Source: Pseudorhodoferax sp. Leaf265 (GTDB lineage: Bacteria; Pseudomonadota; Gammaproteobacteria; Burkholderiales; Burkholderiaceae_C). From it: a stretch of 64,000 bases of DNA. A program made the translations under genes and the position numbers. The stretch spans positions 144,775 to 208,774 of the forward strand of contig NZ_LMMT01000037.1 of the NCBI RefSeq assembly GCF_001422365.1. Reading direction: 5' to 3'. The notes under the pieces are model-generated. The model was not told the DNA's origin, ran no database searches, and saw only the letters and a program-made list of their open reading frames with translations. This document shows, one piece after another, positions 30,803 through 41,307 of the stretch (the stretch's first letter is position 1; every line of letters begins with the position of its first letter).

Positions 30803-31806
30803 GCAGCGTGCCCGCACCGCACATGCCGCCCGCGGCCAGCCCCCCGCGGCTGGACCCCAAGTACCTGCCGCTGGCCGCCACCATCTCGCTGTTCTTCGCC
30901 GTGGCCACGCTGGGCAGCCTGCGCTACGACGGCTTCTTCTCGGCCCAGGTGTTCCTGAACCTGCTGATCGACAACGCCTTCGTGCTGGTGGTGGCCGTCG
31001 GCATGAGCTTCGTGATCCTCACCGGCGGCATCGACCTGTCGGTGGGCTCCGTCATCGCGCTGACCACCATGGTCTCGGCCGCGCTGGTCGAGCGGCATGG
31101 CTGGAGCCCCGCAGCCACCATCCCGCTGGTGCTCGTGATGGGCACGCTGTTCGGTGGTTTCATGGGGCTCTTGATCGAGCGCTTCCGGCTGCAACCCTTC
31201 ATCGTCACGCTGGCCGGCATGTTTCTCGCGCGCGGGCTGTGCTACCTCATCAGCATCGACTCCATCAGCATCACGAGCGAGGCGTACTCGGACCTCGCGC
31301 AGATCCGTGTTCCGCTGCCGGGCGAAACCTCCTTGTCGCTCTCGGCCGTGATCGCGCTGGTGGTGCTGGCACTGGCCATCTACGTGGCGCACTGGACGCC
31401 TTTCGGCCGCACGGTCTACGCCATCGGCGGCAACGAGCAGTCGGCGCGGCTCATGGGCCTGCCGGTGCGGCGCACGCTGGTGGGGGTCTACGCCCTGTCT
31501 GGGCTGTGCTCTGCGCTGGCCGGCGTGCTGTTCACCTTCTACATGCTGTCGGGCTATGGTCTGCACGCGCTCGGGCTGGAACTGGACGCGATCGCCGCCG
31601 TCGTCATCGGCGGCACGCTGCTCTCGGGCGGCGTGGGCTACCTGGCCGGCACGCTGTTCGGTGTGCTGATGCTCGGGATCATCCAGACGCTGATTTCCTT
31701 CGACGGCACGCTGAGCTCGTGGTGGACGCGCATCGTCGTGGGCGCGCTGCTGTTCGTGTTCTGTCTGCTGCAGCGCTTCATCACGGCGCGCGGCCCCCAC
31801 CGGTGA
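30799..31806 (+). CDS. yjfF: Sugar ABC transporter permease (YjfF-like)
   Basis: A 335-residue CUT2 permease. Landmarks: [70 protein letters not shown] YjfF/YtfT pair normally forms a heterodimeric channel for furanose sugars delivered by YtfQ. It ends 7 nt before the arabonate dehydratase gene, tying transport directly to catabolism. Confidence 0.88.
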   Translation: MSSVPAPHMPPAASPPRLDPKYLPLAATISLFFAVATLGSLRYDGFFSAQVFLNLLIDNAFVLVVAVGMSFVILTGGIDLSVGSVIALTTMVSAALVERHGWSPAATIPLVLVMGTLFGGFMGLLIERFRLQPFIVTLAGMFLARGLCYLISIDSISITSEAYSDLAQIRVPLPGETSLSLSAVIALVVLALAIYVAHWTPFGRTVYAIGGNEQSARLMGLPVRRTLVGVYALSGLCSALAGVLFTFYMLSGYGLHALGLELDAIAAVVIGGTLLSGGVGYLAGTLFGVLMLGIIQTLISFDGTLSSWWTRIVVGALLFVFCLLQRFITARGPHR

Positions 31807-31813
31807 GATCTCC

Positions 31814-33553
31814 ATGACCCAGAAGAAACTGCGCTCCAGCGAATGGTTCGGCACGGCCGACAAGAACGGCTTCATGTACCGCAGCTGGATGAAGAACCAA
31901 GGCATTCCCGACCACGAGTTCGACGGCCGGCCCATCGTCGGCATTTGCAACACCTGGTCGGAGCTGACGCCGTGCAACGCGCACTTCCGCAAGATCGCCG
32001 AGCACGTCAAGCGCGGCATCTCCGAGGCGGGCGGTTTCCCGGTGGAGTTCCCGGTGTTCTCCAACGGCGAGTCCAATCTGCGGCCGACTGCCATGCTCAC
32101 GCGCAACCTGGCCAGCATGGACGTGGAGGAGGCCATCCGCGGCAACCCCATCGATGCGGTGGTGCTGCTGACCGGCTGCGACAAGACGACGCCCGCGCTG
32201 CTGATGGGCGCGGCCAGCTGCGACATCCCGGCCATCGTGGTCACGGGCGGGCCCATGCTCAACGGCAAGCTCGAGGGCCGCAACATCGGCTCGGGCACGG
32301 CCGTGTGGCAGCTGCACGAGTCGTTCAAGGCCGGCGAGATCAACCTGCACCAGTTCCTGGCGGCCGAAGGCGGCATGTCGCGCTCGGCCGGCACCTGCAA
32401 CACCATGGGCACGGCCTCCACCATGGCCTGCATGGCCGAGGCGCTGGGCACCTCGCTGCCGCACAACGCGGCGATTCCCGCCGTGGATGCGCGGCGCTAC
32501 GTGCTGGCGCAGATGTCGGGCGCGCGCGCCGTGGCGATGGCGCGCGAGGGGCTGAGCCTGTCGAAGATCCTCACGCGCCAGGCCTTCGAGAACGCGATCC
32601 GCGTGAACGCGGCCATCGGCGGCTCCACCAACGCCGTGATCCACCTGAAGGCCATCGCCGGCCGCATCGGCGTGCCACTGGAGCTGGAGGACTGGACACG
32701 CATCGGCGCCGGCACGCCCACGCTGGTCGACCTGATGCCCTCGGGCCGCTTCCTGATGGAGGAGTTCTACTACGCGGGCGGCCTGCCGGCCGTGCTGCGG
32801 CGCCTGGGCGAGCACGGCCTGCTGCCGCATCCCGAGGCGCTGACCGTGAACGGCCACACGCTGTGGGACAACGTGAAGGACGCGCCCAGCTACGACGACG
32901 AGGTGATCCGCCCGCTGGACAAGCCGCTGCTGCCCGACGGCGGCATGCGCATCCTGCGCGGCAACCTGGCGCCGCGCGGCGCCGTGCTCAAGCCCTCGGC
33001 CGCCACGCCCGCGCTGCTGCAGCACCGCGGCCGCGCCGTGGTCTTCGAGAACCTGGAGCACTACAAGGAGCGCATCGTCGACGAATCGCTGGAGGTGGAC
33101 GCCGACTCGGTGCTGGTGCTCAAGAACTGCGGCCCGCGCGGCTACCCCGGCATGGCCGAGGTCGGCAACATGGGCCTGCCGCCCAAGCTGCTGCGGCGCG
33201 GCATCAAGGACATGGTGCGCATCTCGGACGCGCGCATGAGCGGCACGGCCTACGGCACCGTGGTGCTGCACGTGGCGCCCGAGGCCGGCGCGGGCGGCCC
33301 GCTGTTGGCCGTGCAGGACGGCGACTGGATCGAGCTGGACTGCGCGGGCGGCCGGCTGCACCTGGACATCTCCGACGAAGAACTGGCACGCCGCCTGGCC
33401 GATCGCGCCGCGCAGGCCGCGCGTGGGGCCCCGGCTGTGCGCGGCGGCTACGCCGGGCTCTACGTGCAACACGTGCTGCAGGCCGACGAGGGCTGCGACT
33501 TCGACTTCCTGGTCGGCTGCCGCGGCGCCGACGTGCCACGCCACTCCCACTGA
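31814..33553 (+). CDS. L-arabonate dehydratase (IlvD/Edd family)
   Basis: A 579-residue dehydratase, the same length as Rhizobium L-arabinonate dehydratase, which I recall as strongly similar in sequence. The three Fe-S cysteines are Cys54 (TPCNAHF), Cys122 (TGCDKTTP) and Cys195 ([11 protein letters not shown]). KNCGPRGYPGMAEVGNMGLPPK and RMSGTAYGTVVLHVAPEA are conserved active-site segments including the catalytic Ser. It converts L-arabonate, or the matching galactonate or fuconate, to the 2-keto-3-deoxy acid. It sits between the transporter genes and the gene for the next enzyme, and is only distantly like the dehydratase at 3656. Confidence 0.88.
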   Translation: MTQKKLRSSEWFGTADKNGFMYRSWMKNQGIPDHEFDGRPIVGICNTWSELTPCNAHFRKIAEHVKRGISEAGGFPVEFPVFSNGESNLRPTAMLTRNLASMDVEEAIRGNPIDAVVLLTGCDKTTPALLMGAASCDIPAIVVTGGPMLNGKLEGRNIGSGTAVWQLHESFKAGEINLHQFLAAEGGMSRSAGTCNTMGTASTMACMAEALGTSLPHNAAIPAVDARRYVLAQMSGARAVAMAREGLSLSKILTRQAFENAIRVNAAIGGSTNAVIHLKAIAGRIGVPLELEDWTRIGAGTPTLVDLMPSGRFLMEEFYYAGGLPAVLRRLGEHGLLPHPEALTVNGHTLWDNVKDAPSYDDEVIRPLDKPLLPDGGMRILRGNLAPRGAVLKPSAATPALLQHRGRAVVFENLEHYKERIVDESLEVDADSVLVLKNCGPRGYPGMAEVGNMGLPPKLLRRGIKDMVRISDARMSGTAYGTVVLHVAPEAGAGGPLLAVQDGDWIELDCAGGRLHLDISDEELARRLADRAAQAARGAPAVRGGYAGLYVQHVLQADEGCDFDFLVGCRGADVPRHSH

Positions 33554-33566
33554 GCAAACCCACTCC

Positions 33567-34483
33567 ATGACCAAACCCCGCTACCAAGGCGTCTTCCCCG
33601 TCGTCCCGACCACCTTCCACGAGGACGGCAGCCTGGACCTCGCCAGCCAGAAGCGCTGCGTCGACTTCATGATCGACGCGGGCTCGCACGGCCTGGCCAT
33701 CCTGGCCAACTTCTCCGAGCAGTTCCTGATCGCCGACGACGAGCGCGAACTGCTCACCCGCACCGTGCTCGAGCACGTGGCCGGCCGCGTGCCCGTGATC
33801 GTGACGACCACGCACTTCTCCACCAGGGTCTGTGCCGAGCGCAGCCGCCGCGCGCAGGACATGGGCGCGGCCATGGTCATGGTGATGCCGCCCTACCACG
33901 GCGCCACCTTCCGCGTGGGCGAACCGCAGATCCACGGCTTCTATGCCGCGCTGTCGGACGCCATCGACATTCCCATCATGGTGCAGGACGCGCCGGCCGC
34001 CGGCACGCCGATGTCGGCGGCCTTCCTCGCGCGCATGGCGCAAGAGATCGAGCACCTGAGCTACTTCAAGATCGAGACGGCGGGCGCCGCGGGCAAGCTG
34101 CGCGAGCTGATCCGGCTGGGCGGAGACGCCATCGAAGGCCCCTGGGACGGCGAGGAGGCGATCACGCTGATCCCCGACCTGGACGCTGGCGCGACCGGCG
34201 CGATGACGGGCGGCGGCTACCCCGACGGCATCCGCCAGATCATGGACCCGTTTGTCGCCGGCAACCGGGAGGAATCCATCGCGCAATACACGCGCTGGCT
34301 GCCGCTGATCAACTACGAAAACCGCCAGGCCGGCTTCCTGGCGGCCAAGGCGCTGATGCTGGAGGGCGGCGTGATCGCCTGCGACGCACCGCGCGCGCCC
34401 TGGCCGGCCATGCACCCCGAGGTGCGCAAGGGGCTGCTTGAGACGGCTCGCCGGCTCGACCCGCTGGTGTTGCGCTGGGGACG

Positions 34484-34487
<4 letters not shown>
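33567..34487 (+). CDS. araD: 2-keto-3-deoxy-L-arabonate dehydratase (AraD, DHDPS family)
   Basis: A 306-residue TIM-barrel enzyme of the dihydrodipicolinate synthase family. Lys168 in SYFKIET is the expected Schiff-base residue. The wording RYQGVFPVVPTTF, AILANFSEQF, MPPYHGATFRV and IEGPWDGEEAITL matches Azospirillum AraD as I recall it. AraD removes water from 2-keto-3-deoxy-L-arabonate to give 2-oxoglutarate semialdehyde, which a dehydrogenase (AraE) would oxidise to 2-oxoglutarate; no such gene is in the window. Its stop overlaps the convergent livF-type gene by 4 nt. Confidence 0.88.
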
Positions 34488-35202
<715 letters not shown>

Positions 35203-35203
<1 letters not shown>

Positions 35204-35964
35204 CAGGCGGGTGCTCCGGCCGGTTCTTCGGTGCCCAGGTAGACGGCCTGCACCTGCGGATTGCCGCGGATCGCGTCCACATCGCCCGACACCAGTACCT
35301 TGCCGTAGACCAGCACCGAGATGCGGTCTGCCAGCGCGAACACGGCCTTCATGTCGTGCTCGATCAGGAGGATGGCCATGTCGCGCTGGAGCTGGCGGAT
35401 CAGTTCGGTCATGCGTTCGGAGTCTTCGGGGCCCATGCCGGCCATGGGCTCGTCGAGCAGCAGCAGCTTGGGCTTGGCGGCCAGGGCCAGCGCCACGTCG
35501 AGCTTGCGCTGGGCGCCGTGGGGCAGGGTGCCGGCCACGCGGTGCTGGTCGGAGGCCAGGCCCACGCGCTCGGCCAGGGCCTGCGCGGTGTCGGCCAGCG
35601 GGCGCTCGTGGCGCCGGTCGCGCAGCAGGCCGAAGCTGGAGCCCGCATGGGCCTGGGCCGCCAGCAGCAGGTTGTCGCGCACGGTGGCCTCGCGGAAGAT
35701 GCTCGTGATCTGGAAGCAGCGCGACAGGCCGGCGCGCACGCGCGCGTGCATGGGCAGGCGCGTGAGGTCCTGGCCGTCGAGCAGCACGCGGCCCGCATCG
35801 GGCGGCATCAGGCCCGAGATCAGGTTCACGAGCGTGGACTTGCCGGCGCCGTTGGGGCCGATCAGTGCATGGATCTCGCCGGGTTGCACCGTGAAGGAGA
35901 CATGGTCCGTGGCCAGCAGTGCGCCGAAGCGTTTGACGAGGCCTTCGACCTGGAAGAAGCTCAT
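35203..35964 (-). CDS. Branched-chain-type ABC transporter ATP-binding protein (LivG-like)
   Basis: A 253-residue ATPase: Walker [21 protein letters not shown] in the Q-loop region, the LivG-style signature LPHGAQRKLDVALAL, Walker B LLLLDEPMAGM and IEHDM. The signature is loose compared with LSGGQ but usual for LivG. It overlaps the LivM-type gene by 4 nt and the LivF-type start by 1 nt. Confidence 0.87.
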
Positions 35965-36929
35965 GGCAAGACCTCCTGCAGCGGCGTGCTCCGGGCAGGA
36001 CGCCGTTCCAGCACGCTGGCCAGCCCCTTCGGCGCCAGGAACACGATGGCGATCAGCAGCACGCCCAGCGGCAGGTGCCAGTACTCGGTGTGCAGCTTGA
36101 CCAGCTCTTCGAGCCCGATCCAGACCGCAGCGCCCACCGGCCCGCCCCAGCGCCGGCCCACGCCGCCGATGACCACCATCACGACCAGCGTGGCCGACTG
36201 CGTCCAGTGCATGAGCTGCGGGCTCACGAAGCTGTTGTGCGAGACCAGCAGCGCACCGGACAGGCCGGCCAGCGCGCCGGCCATGGCGAAGGCCGCCAGC
36301 CGCAGCCGGAACACCGGGAAGCCCATGGCCTGCATGCGCGTCTCGTTGTCGCGGATGCCCATCAAGGCATGGCCGAAGCGCGAGACGGTGGCGCGGTTGA
36401 GCATGGCCATCGCGGCCGCGAACAGCACCAGCACGACCCAGTAGAAGGTGGGCTCGTGCATGCTGTCCAGGCCCAGGCCGAACTGCGGGCGTTCCATGAG
36501 GTTGTAGCCGTCGTCGCCGCCGTAGGCGCGCAGCGCGACCGCGACGAAGTACAGCATCTGGGCGAAGGCCAGCGTGATCATGATGAAGTACACGCCGCGC
36601 GTGCGCAGCGCCACCAGCCCGATCAGCGCGGCCATGCCGCCCGCCACCGCCATCGCGGCCGGCCACAGCAGCCAGGCCGAGGTCTGCCCGGCATCGGCCA
36701 GCGCCACCAGCGTGTAGGCGCCCACGCCCACGAAGCCCATGTGGCCCAGCGCCACGAGGCCGCCGTAGCCCAGGATGAAGTTCAGGCTGGCCGCGGCCAG
36801 CGCGAAGACGAGCGCGCGGCGCACGAAGTTGATGTAGTAGTCCAGTCCCAGCAACGGGGCCAGCAGCGGAAAGGCCGCGAGCAGGGCGAACACGGCCCAG
36901 GGCAGCCAGCGGGACAGCGAGGAATGCAT
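35961..36929 (-). CDS. Branched-chain-type ABC transporter permease (LivM-like)
   Basis: A 322-residue inner-membrane protein with about eight to nine hydrophobic segments. ALAAASLNFILGYGGLVALGHMGFVGVGAY and the cytoplasmic segment ALMGIRDNETRMQAMGFPV are LivM hallmarks. It forms the channel with the LivH-type subunit encoded 7 nt upstream. Confidence 0.88.
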   Translation of the reverse strand: MHSSLSRWLPWAVFALLAAFPLLAPLLGLDYYINFVRRALVFALAAASLNFILGYGGLVALGHMGFVGVGAYTLVALADAGQTSAWLLWPAAMAVAGGMAALIGLVALRTRGVYFIMITLAFAQMLYFVAVALRAYGGDDGYNLMERPQFGLGLDSMHEPTFYWVVLVLFAAAMAMLNRATVSRFGHALMGIRDNETRMQAMGFPVFRLRLAAFAMAGALAGLSGALLVSHNSFVSPQLMHWTQSATLVVMVVIGGVGRRWGGPVGAAVWIGLEELVKLHTEYWHLPLGVLLIAIVFLAPKGLASVLERRPARSTPLQEVLP

Positions 36930-36936
36930 GGGATGG

Positions 36937-37857
36937 TCAGCCGCGGGCGGGGAACAGGCCGGTGGGTTTGAAGGCCAGCACGCCGGCCATCAGCGCATAG
37001 GTGGCCAGGCCTGCGACCAGCGGCGCGAGGTCGGACACCAGCGTAGGCGGCAGCACGCTGCGCAGCGCCATGGGCACGAAGGCGCGGCCGATGGTGTCGA
37101 CCAGGCCGACCAGCATGGCCGCCACGAAGGCGCCGCGCACCGAGCCGATGCCGCCGATGACCAGCACCACGAGCGAAGGGATCAGGATCTCCTCGCCCAT
37201 GCCCACCTGCACGGCCGTGAGCGGGCCCATCAGCGCGCCGGCCAGCGCCGCGAGCGCCGCGCCGAGCAGGAAGACGAGCGAGAACACGCGGTCCACGCGC
37301 ACGCCCATCCACTCGGCCATGGCACGGTTCGATGCGCCGGCGCGCACCAGCATGCCCACGCGTGTGTGGTTCACGAGCCCGTACAGGCCCAGCGCCACGA
37401 GCACGCCGGCCGCCAGGATCACGAAGCGGTACGCCGGATAGGGCAGGCCGGGGATCAGCTCCACCGGGCCGGCCAGCGCGGCCGGCGCAGAGGCCATGAT
37501 GGGCGAGGGACCCCAGGCCATCTTCACGAGATCGTCGGCGATCAGGATGATGCCGAAGGTGGCCAGCACCTGCGACAGATGGTCGCGGCCGTAGAGCCGG
37601 CGCACCAGCAGGGCCTCCAGCGCCAGCGCCACCAGCACCACCACGGCCAGCGCCGCGAGCAGCGCGCCGATGAAGGAGCCGGTCTGCGTGTGCACGCTGG
37701 CCGCCACATAGGCCCCGCCCATGAACAGCGAGCCGTGCGCCAGGTTCATGACGTCCATGATGCCGAACACCAGCGTGAGCCCGGCGGCCAGCAGGAACAG
37801 CATCAGGCCGTAGCCGATGCCGTTGAGCATCTGTTCGATGAAGAGGGTGGCCGTCAC
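36937..37857 (-). CDS. Branched-chain-type ABC transporter permease (LivH-like)
   Basis: A 306-residue inner-membrane protein. MLNGIGYGLMLFLLAAGLTLVFGIMDVMNLAHGSL is the typical LivH opening, and RAGASNRAMAEWMGV and the VLVIGGIGSVRGAF loop follow. It is encoded 9 nt after the binding-protein gene and pairs with the LivM-type subunit. Confidence 0.88.
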   Translation of the reverse strand: MTATLFIEQMLNGIGYGLMLFLLAAGLTLVFGIMDVMNLAHGSLFMGGAYVAASVHTQTGSFIGALLAALAVVVLVALALEALLVRRLYGRDHLSQVLATFGIILIADDLVKMAWGPSPIMASAPAALAGPVELIPGLPYPAYRFVILAAGVLVALGLYGLVNHTRVGMLVRAGASNRAMAEWMGVRVDRVFSLVFLLGAALAALAGALMGPLTAVQVGMGEEILIPSLVVLVIGGIGSVRGAFVAAMLVGLVDTIGRAFVPMALRSVLPPTLVSDLAPLVAGLATYALMAGVLAFKPTGLFPARG

Positions 37858-37866
37858 GTCAGTGGG

Positions 37867-39057
37867 TCACTTCATTTTGCAGAGCTGGTGGTAGGCGTCC
37901 TGGTAGCCCTTCAATGGGGTGGACAGCGTCTTGTTCGTGATGTTGCCGTCGGCGTCCTTGCCGATCACGCGCAGGTAGTAGTCCTGGATCGGGAAGTTGT
38001 TGTTGCCGTACTTGAACGGCCCGCGGATGGACTGGAAGTTGGCGGCCTTGAGGGCCTTGAGCACGGCGGCGCGGTCCTGCACATGGCCCTTCACGTCGCG
38101 CACGGCGGCGTCCATCGCGAGGATGGCGTCGTAGGCCTGGGCCGCATAGAAGGTCGGGTAGCGCTTGTAGGCCTTGCGGAACTCGGCGACGAACTTCTGG
38201 TTGGCCGCGTTCGGCACGTCGTGCGAGTACTGCGAGGTGGAGAACAGGCCCAGCATGGGCTCGCCCACGGCGGCGATGGTGTCCTCGTCGGCCGAGGCCG
38301 GGCCGGTCACGAGCTGGATGTCGCGCGACAGGCCGGCCGCCACGAACTGCTTGATGAAGTTGATGCCCATGGCGCCGGGCAGGAAGAAGTACACGGCCTG
38401 CGGCTTGGCCGCGCGGATCTGCGCCAGTTCGGCCGCGTAGTCGAGCTGGCCGACCTTGGTGTAGACCTCGGCCACCACCTCGCCCTTGTACAAACGCTTG
38501 TAGCCGGTCAGGTGGTCGCGACCGGCTGGGTAGTTGGGCGCGACGATGAACGAGGTCTTCAGGCCCTTGTCGGTGGCCCACTGGCCTGCCGCTTCGTCCC
38601 AGGTGTCGTTCTGGTAGCTCTGGCCGAAGAAGAAGGGGTTGCACTGCGCGCCCGCGTACTGGCTGGGGCCGGGGTTGCTCGTGATGAAGGGCACCTTGGC
38701 CGCGAACAGCGCCGGGCCCACGGCCAGCGCCACATTGGACGGCGTGGGACCGGTGAAGAAGTCGATCTTGTCACGCTGGAGGAAGCGGTCCACGACCTGC
38801 TTGGCCTGGTCGGGGCTGCCTGCCGTGTCGGCCTGCAGGAACTCGGCCGGGTAGCCGCCGAGCTTGCCGTCCAGCAGCTTGATGGCCAGGTTGATGGCGT
38901 CGCGCGTCTCGGCGCCGCCGGCCGCGAAGGGGCCCGAGATGTCCAGCGCCAGGCCGACCTTGATCGGGTCGGCGGCCAGGGCGGCATGGGCACTCAGCGC
39001 CAGCGCCAGGACGGCACCAGCGTGGCGCGGATGGAAAAAACTCTTCGATGCGGGCAT
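37867..39057 (-). CDS. Branched-chain-type ABC transporter substrate-binding protein, aromatic-acid linked
   Basis: A 396-residue periplasmic-binding protein with a signal peptide ending AALA. Type-I fold features: KVGLALDISGPFAAGGAETRDAINLAIK, GPTPSNVALAVGPALF, AQAYDAILAMDAAVRDV. Relatives of this group bind aromatic acids such as benzoate or hydroxybenzoate instead of amino acids. GGAG lies 7 nt before the ATG at 39057. It begins 23 nt after the ferredoxin gene, so dioxygenase and transporter form one unit. Confidence 0.85.
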   Translation of the reverse strand: MPASKSFFHPRHAGAVLALALSAHAALAADPIKVGLALDISGPFAAGGAETRDAINLAIKLLDGKLGGYPAEFLQADTAGSPDQAKQVVDRFLQRDKIDFFTGPTPSNVALAVGPALFAAKVPFITSNPGPSQYAGAQCNPFFFGQSYQNDTWDEAAGQWATDKGLKTSFIVAPNYPAGRDHLTGYKRLYKGEVVAEVYTKVGQLDYAAELAQIRAAKPQAVYFFLPGAMGINFIKQFVAAGLSRDIQLVTGPASADEDTIAAVGEPMLGLFSTSQYSHDVPNAANQKFVAEFRKAYKRYPTFYAAQAYDAILAMDAAVRDVKGHVQDRAAVLKALKAANFQSIRGPFKYGNNNFPIQDYYLRVIGKDADGNITNKTLSTPLKGYQDAYHQLCKMK

Positions 39058-39080
39058 GGACACTCCGTGGGGTGGACAGA

Positions 39081-39425
39081 TCAGGGGAGCAGCGGCGTGG
39101 CGACCTCGACGCGGCCGTCGCGCACGCGGACCGGATAGCTGCGCACGTCCTCGGTCACCGGGCCGCCGCAGGCTGCACCGGTGCAGATGTCGAACAGGCC
39201 CTGGTGCAGCGGGCATTCGATGCGGCCGTCCTCGACGTAGCCGTCGGACAGCCGGGCGTTGCCGTGCGTGCACAGGTCGTGCAGCGCATGCAGCGACTCC
39301 CCTTGCCGGAACATAGCAATCGGCATGCCACCGGCCACGACGGGCCAGACCGCGCCGTCGGGAAAGTCGTCGGGTTCGCCCACGTCGGTCCAGGCGGCGG
39401 GCTGCAGGATGGTGGTGGTGTCCAT
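39081..39425 (-). CDS. andAb: Rieske [2Fe-2S] ferredoxin of the ring dioxygenase (AndAb-like)
   Basis: A 114-residue Rieske ferredoxin. The cluster ligands are in CTHGNARLS and CPLHQGLFD. Such proteins carry electrons from an NADH reductase to the oxygenase. It lies 1 nt after the small-subunit gene. The reductase gene that normally completes a three-component system (AndAa in Burkholderia cepacia DBO1) is not adjacent; an amino-acid-type transporter follows instead. Confidence 0.8.
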   Translation of the reverse strand: MDTTTILQPAAWTDVGEPDDFPDGAVWPVVAGGMPIAMFRQGESLHALHDLCTHGNARLSDGYVEDGRIECPLHQGLFDICTGAACGGPVTEDVRSYPVRVRDGRVEVATPLLP

Positions 39426-39426
39426 G

Positions 39427-39942
39427 TCAGATCGGGGTGGCGAGGAGGGTGATGACGCGCGAGGTGTCGTAGATCACGCGGCGCTGGGCGTAGCGCCAGC
39501 CAGCCGGCGTGCGCACGATGCGGTCCAGGTAGCGGCCGGCCTGGTAGACGAAGCTCTCGCCGTTGGTGCGGGTCTGGATGACCACGTAGCTGGATTCAGC
39601 CTGCACGCTGCCGTCAGCCTGCTGCTGCAGCACCAGGCCGCTGCTCATGTGGCGGCAGCTGTGGTCCTCGTAGATGCTGGCGTGGCGCAGCGAGACCACA
39701 CGGTCGCGCAGCATGCGCTGGTTGTTGCAGTGGATGAGGCCGATGGGCAGGCCCAGGTCGGCGTTCTCCTTGGGCACGATCTCGTAGAGGCAGTCCTCGG
39801 TGAACAGCGTGGCCCATTCCTCGAGCCGGTCGTTGTCCAGCGCGGCGCAGTAGCGCTCGTTGAGCTGGTGGATCTCGAACCAGAGCAGCAGGCTGTCGAG
39901 CGATGCGGTGGTGGTGGGGCGTTCTGCCAGCATCGTGTCCAT
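39427..39942 (-). CDS. andAd: Aromatic ring-hydroxylating dioxygenase small (beta) subunit (AndAd-like)
   Basis: A 171-residue SnoaL/NTF2-like beta subunit. LLLWFEIHQLNERYCAALDNDRLEEWATLF, CLYEIVPKENADLGLPIGLIHC and SRYLDRIVRTPAGWRYAQRRVIYD-like segments are typical of small subunits of anthranilate and salicylate ring hydroxylases. It has a structural role with the alpha subunit. It is separated from both neighbours by a single base. Confidence 0.82.
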   Translation of the reverse strand: MDTMLAERPTTTASLDSLLLWFEIHQLNERYCAALDNDRLEEWATLFTEDCLYEIVPKENADLGLPIGLIHCNNQRMLRDRVVSLRHASIYEDHSCRHMSSGLVLQQQADGSVQAESSYVVIQTRTNGESFVYQAGRYLDRIVRTPAGWRYAQRRVIYDTSRVITLLATPI

Positions 39943-39943
39943 T

Positions 39944-41230
39944 TCAGTAGCCCATCAGTTGTTGGTAGCCCGTCCAGAACTTGCGGATCAGGTTCTCGGT
40001 GACCATCGTGTCTTCGCGGTTGGGGTCCGAGCGGCCCAGCTCGATGACCGAGGTGGCGCCGGCATCGCGGGCCGTGCCGCGCTGCACCAGTTCGGTGGCC
40101 TCGGTGTCTTCCATCGAGATGTAGCCGGCCGGGCCGACCAGGTTGGCCTGCTTGATGCGCAGCGCGCGCAGCTCGGGCGTGTCGTCTGCGTAGCCGAAGA
40201 AGTGGAAGACCAGTTCGAACTCGCCGGGCCCCTTGGGCAGCACCTGGCGCGCCACCAGCGTGTTGTGGATCTGCTGCAGCACGAGCTGCGGAAAGATCGT
40301 CTGGATGTGGTTGGTGCAGTCTTCGGCGAACTCCGAGACGAAGCCCAGCACCGAGTCGTCCTCGAGGTGGAAGCCTTCGTCCATGGAGCGGATGGCCTGC
40401 TGCTTGTAGGCCGAGGCGGTGTCGCTCTCGTCGGCCTTGGTGGCCGTGATGATGCTGTGCAGGCCGTGCCGCGCGTCGGCGATGGAGCGCGCCTTCATGC
40501 CCACGCGGAAGATGTTGAAGGTGGTGTGGAACAGGTGCAGCAGGCTGGCGTGGTAGGGGTCCTTGACGTTCTCGTAGTAGAGCTTCCAGTTCGAGCGGGC
40601 GTACTGGCGCGTGCAACCGAGGTAGACCACCGGCTTGTGCATGACGCGGTCGACCCAGGGCGCCATCTGCGGGCCGATGTACTCGGCCAGGGGCGGCGCG
40701 GCGTCGCTGAAGCTCGCGAACACCAGGCCGCGGTAGCTTTCGGCGCGCAGCTGGCGCAGGCCGTGGTTCTTGGGATCGAAGTCGGCCGGCATGCCGGGTG
40801 CGCCGTCCTTGCCGCGCCGGAACGGCACACCCTGCAGGTTGCCGCGCGTGTCGAAGCTCCATTGGTGGTAGACGCAGGTGTGCGTCCTGGCGTTGCCACG
40901 CGCGTTGCGACAGACCATGGCGCCGCGGTGCGCGCAGCGGTTGACCCAGGCGGCCACGCCGCCGTCGTCCAGGCGCGTGACGACGACCGGGGTGTCGCCC
41001 ACGAACGTGCTCTTGTAGTCGCCGGCGGTGGGAATCTCCGCGTCCAGCGCGACGAAGCTCCAGGTCGGGCCGCGGTAGATGCGGTCCTGCTCGCGCTCGA
41101 ACACCTCCTGCGAACTGAAGACGGCGTAGGGCACGCGCGAGCCATCGGGCTGCGGAAAGTGCACCAGGGCGGCCGCCTCGGCCGTGGCCTTGATCGATTT
41201 CAGTGCACTGATGTCGACGGGATGGTTCAT
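39944..41230 (-). CDS. andAc: Aromatic ring-hydroxylating dioxygenase large (alpha) subunit, anthranilate 1,2-dioxygenase AndAc-like
   Basis: A 428-residue oxygenase. Rieske ligands: Cys99, His101 (CAHRG), Cys119, His122 (CVYHQW). The mononuclear iron site lies in YYENVKDPYHASLLH, with His227 and His232 and the bridging Asp224. VPFRRG and SNWKL are shared with salicylate 5-hydroxylase NagG and with AndAc. The gene order R (divergent), Ac, Ad, Ab and the AraC/XylS regulator favour the andA system, which turns anthranilate into catechol. Salicylate or another ortho-substituted benzoate remains possible. AGGA lies 7 nt before the ATG. Confidence 0.75.
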   Translation of the reverse strand: MNHPVDISALKSIKATAEAAALVHFPQPDGSRVPYAVFSSQEVFEREQDRIYRGPTWSFVALDAEIPTAGDYKSTFVGDTPVVVTRLDDGGVAAWVNRCAHRGAMVCRNARGNARTHTCVYHQWSFDTRGNLQGVPFRRGKDGAPGMPADFDPKNHGLRQLRAESYRGLVFASFSDAAPPLAEYIGPQMAPWVDRVMHKPVVYLGCTRQYARSNWKLYYENVKDPYHASLLHLFHTTFNIFRVGMKARSIADARHGLHSIITATKADESDTASAYKQQAIRSMDEGFHLEDDSVLGFVSEFAEDCTNHIQTIFPQLVLQQIHNTLVARQVLPKGPGEFELVFHFFGYADDTPELRALRIKQANLVGPAGYISMEDTEATELVQRGTARDAGATSVIELGRSDPNREDTMVTENLIRKFWTGYQQLMGY

Positions 41231-41307
41231 GCTGGGGTCCTGTGGCGGTGCGCTGCACGGTGGCAGCGCGTGCCATCCATTGTTCGAAGACCGGTGGCGT
41301 CTGGCGA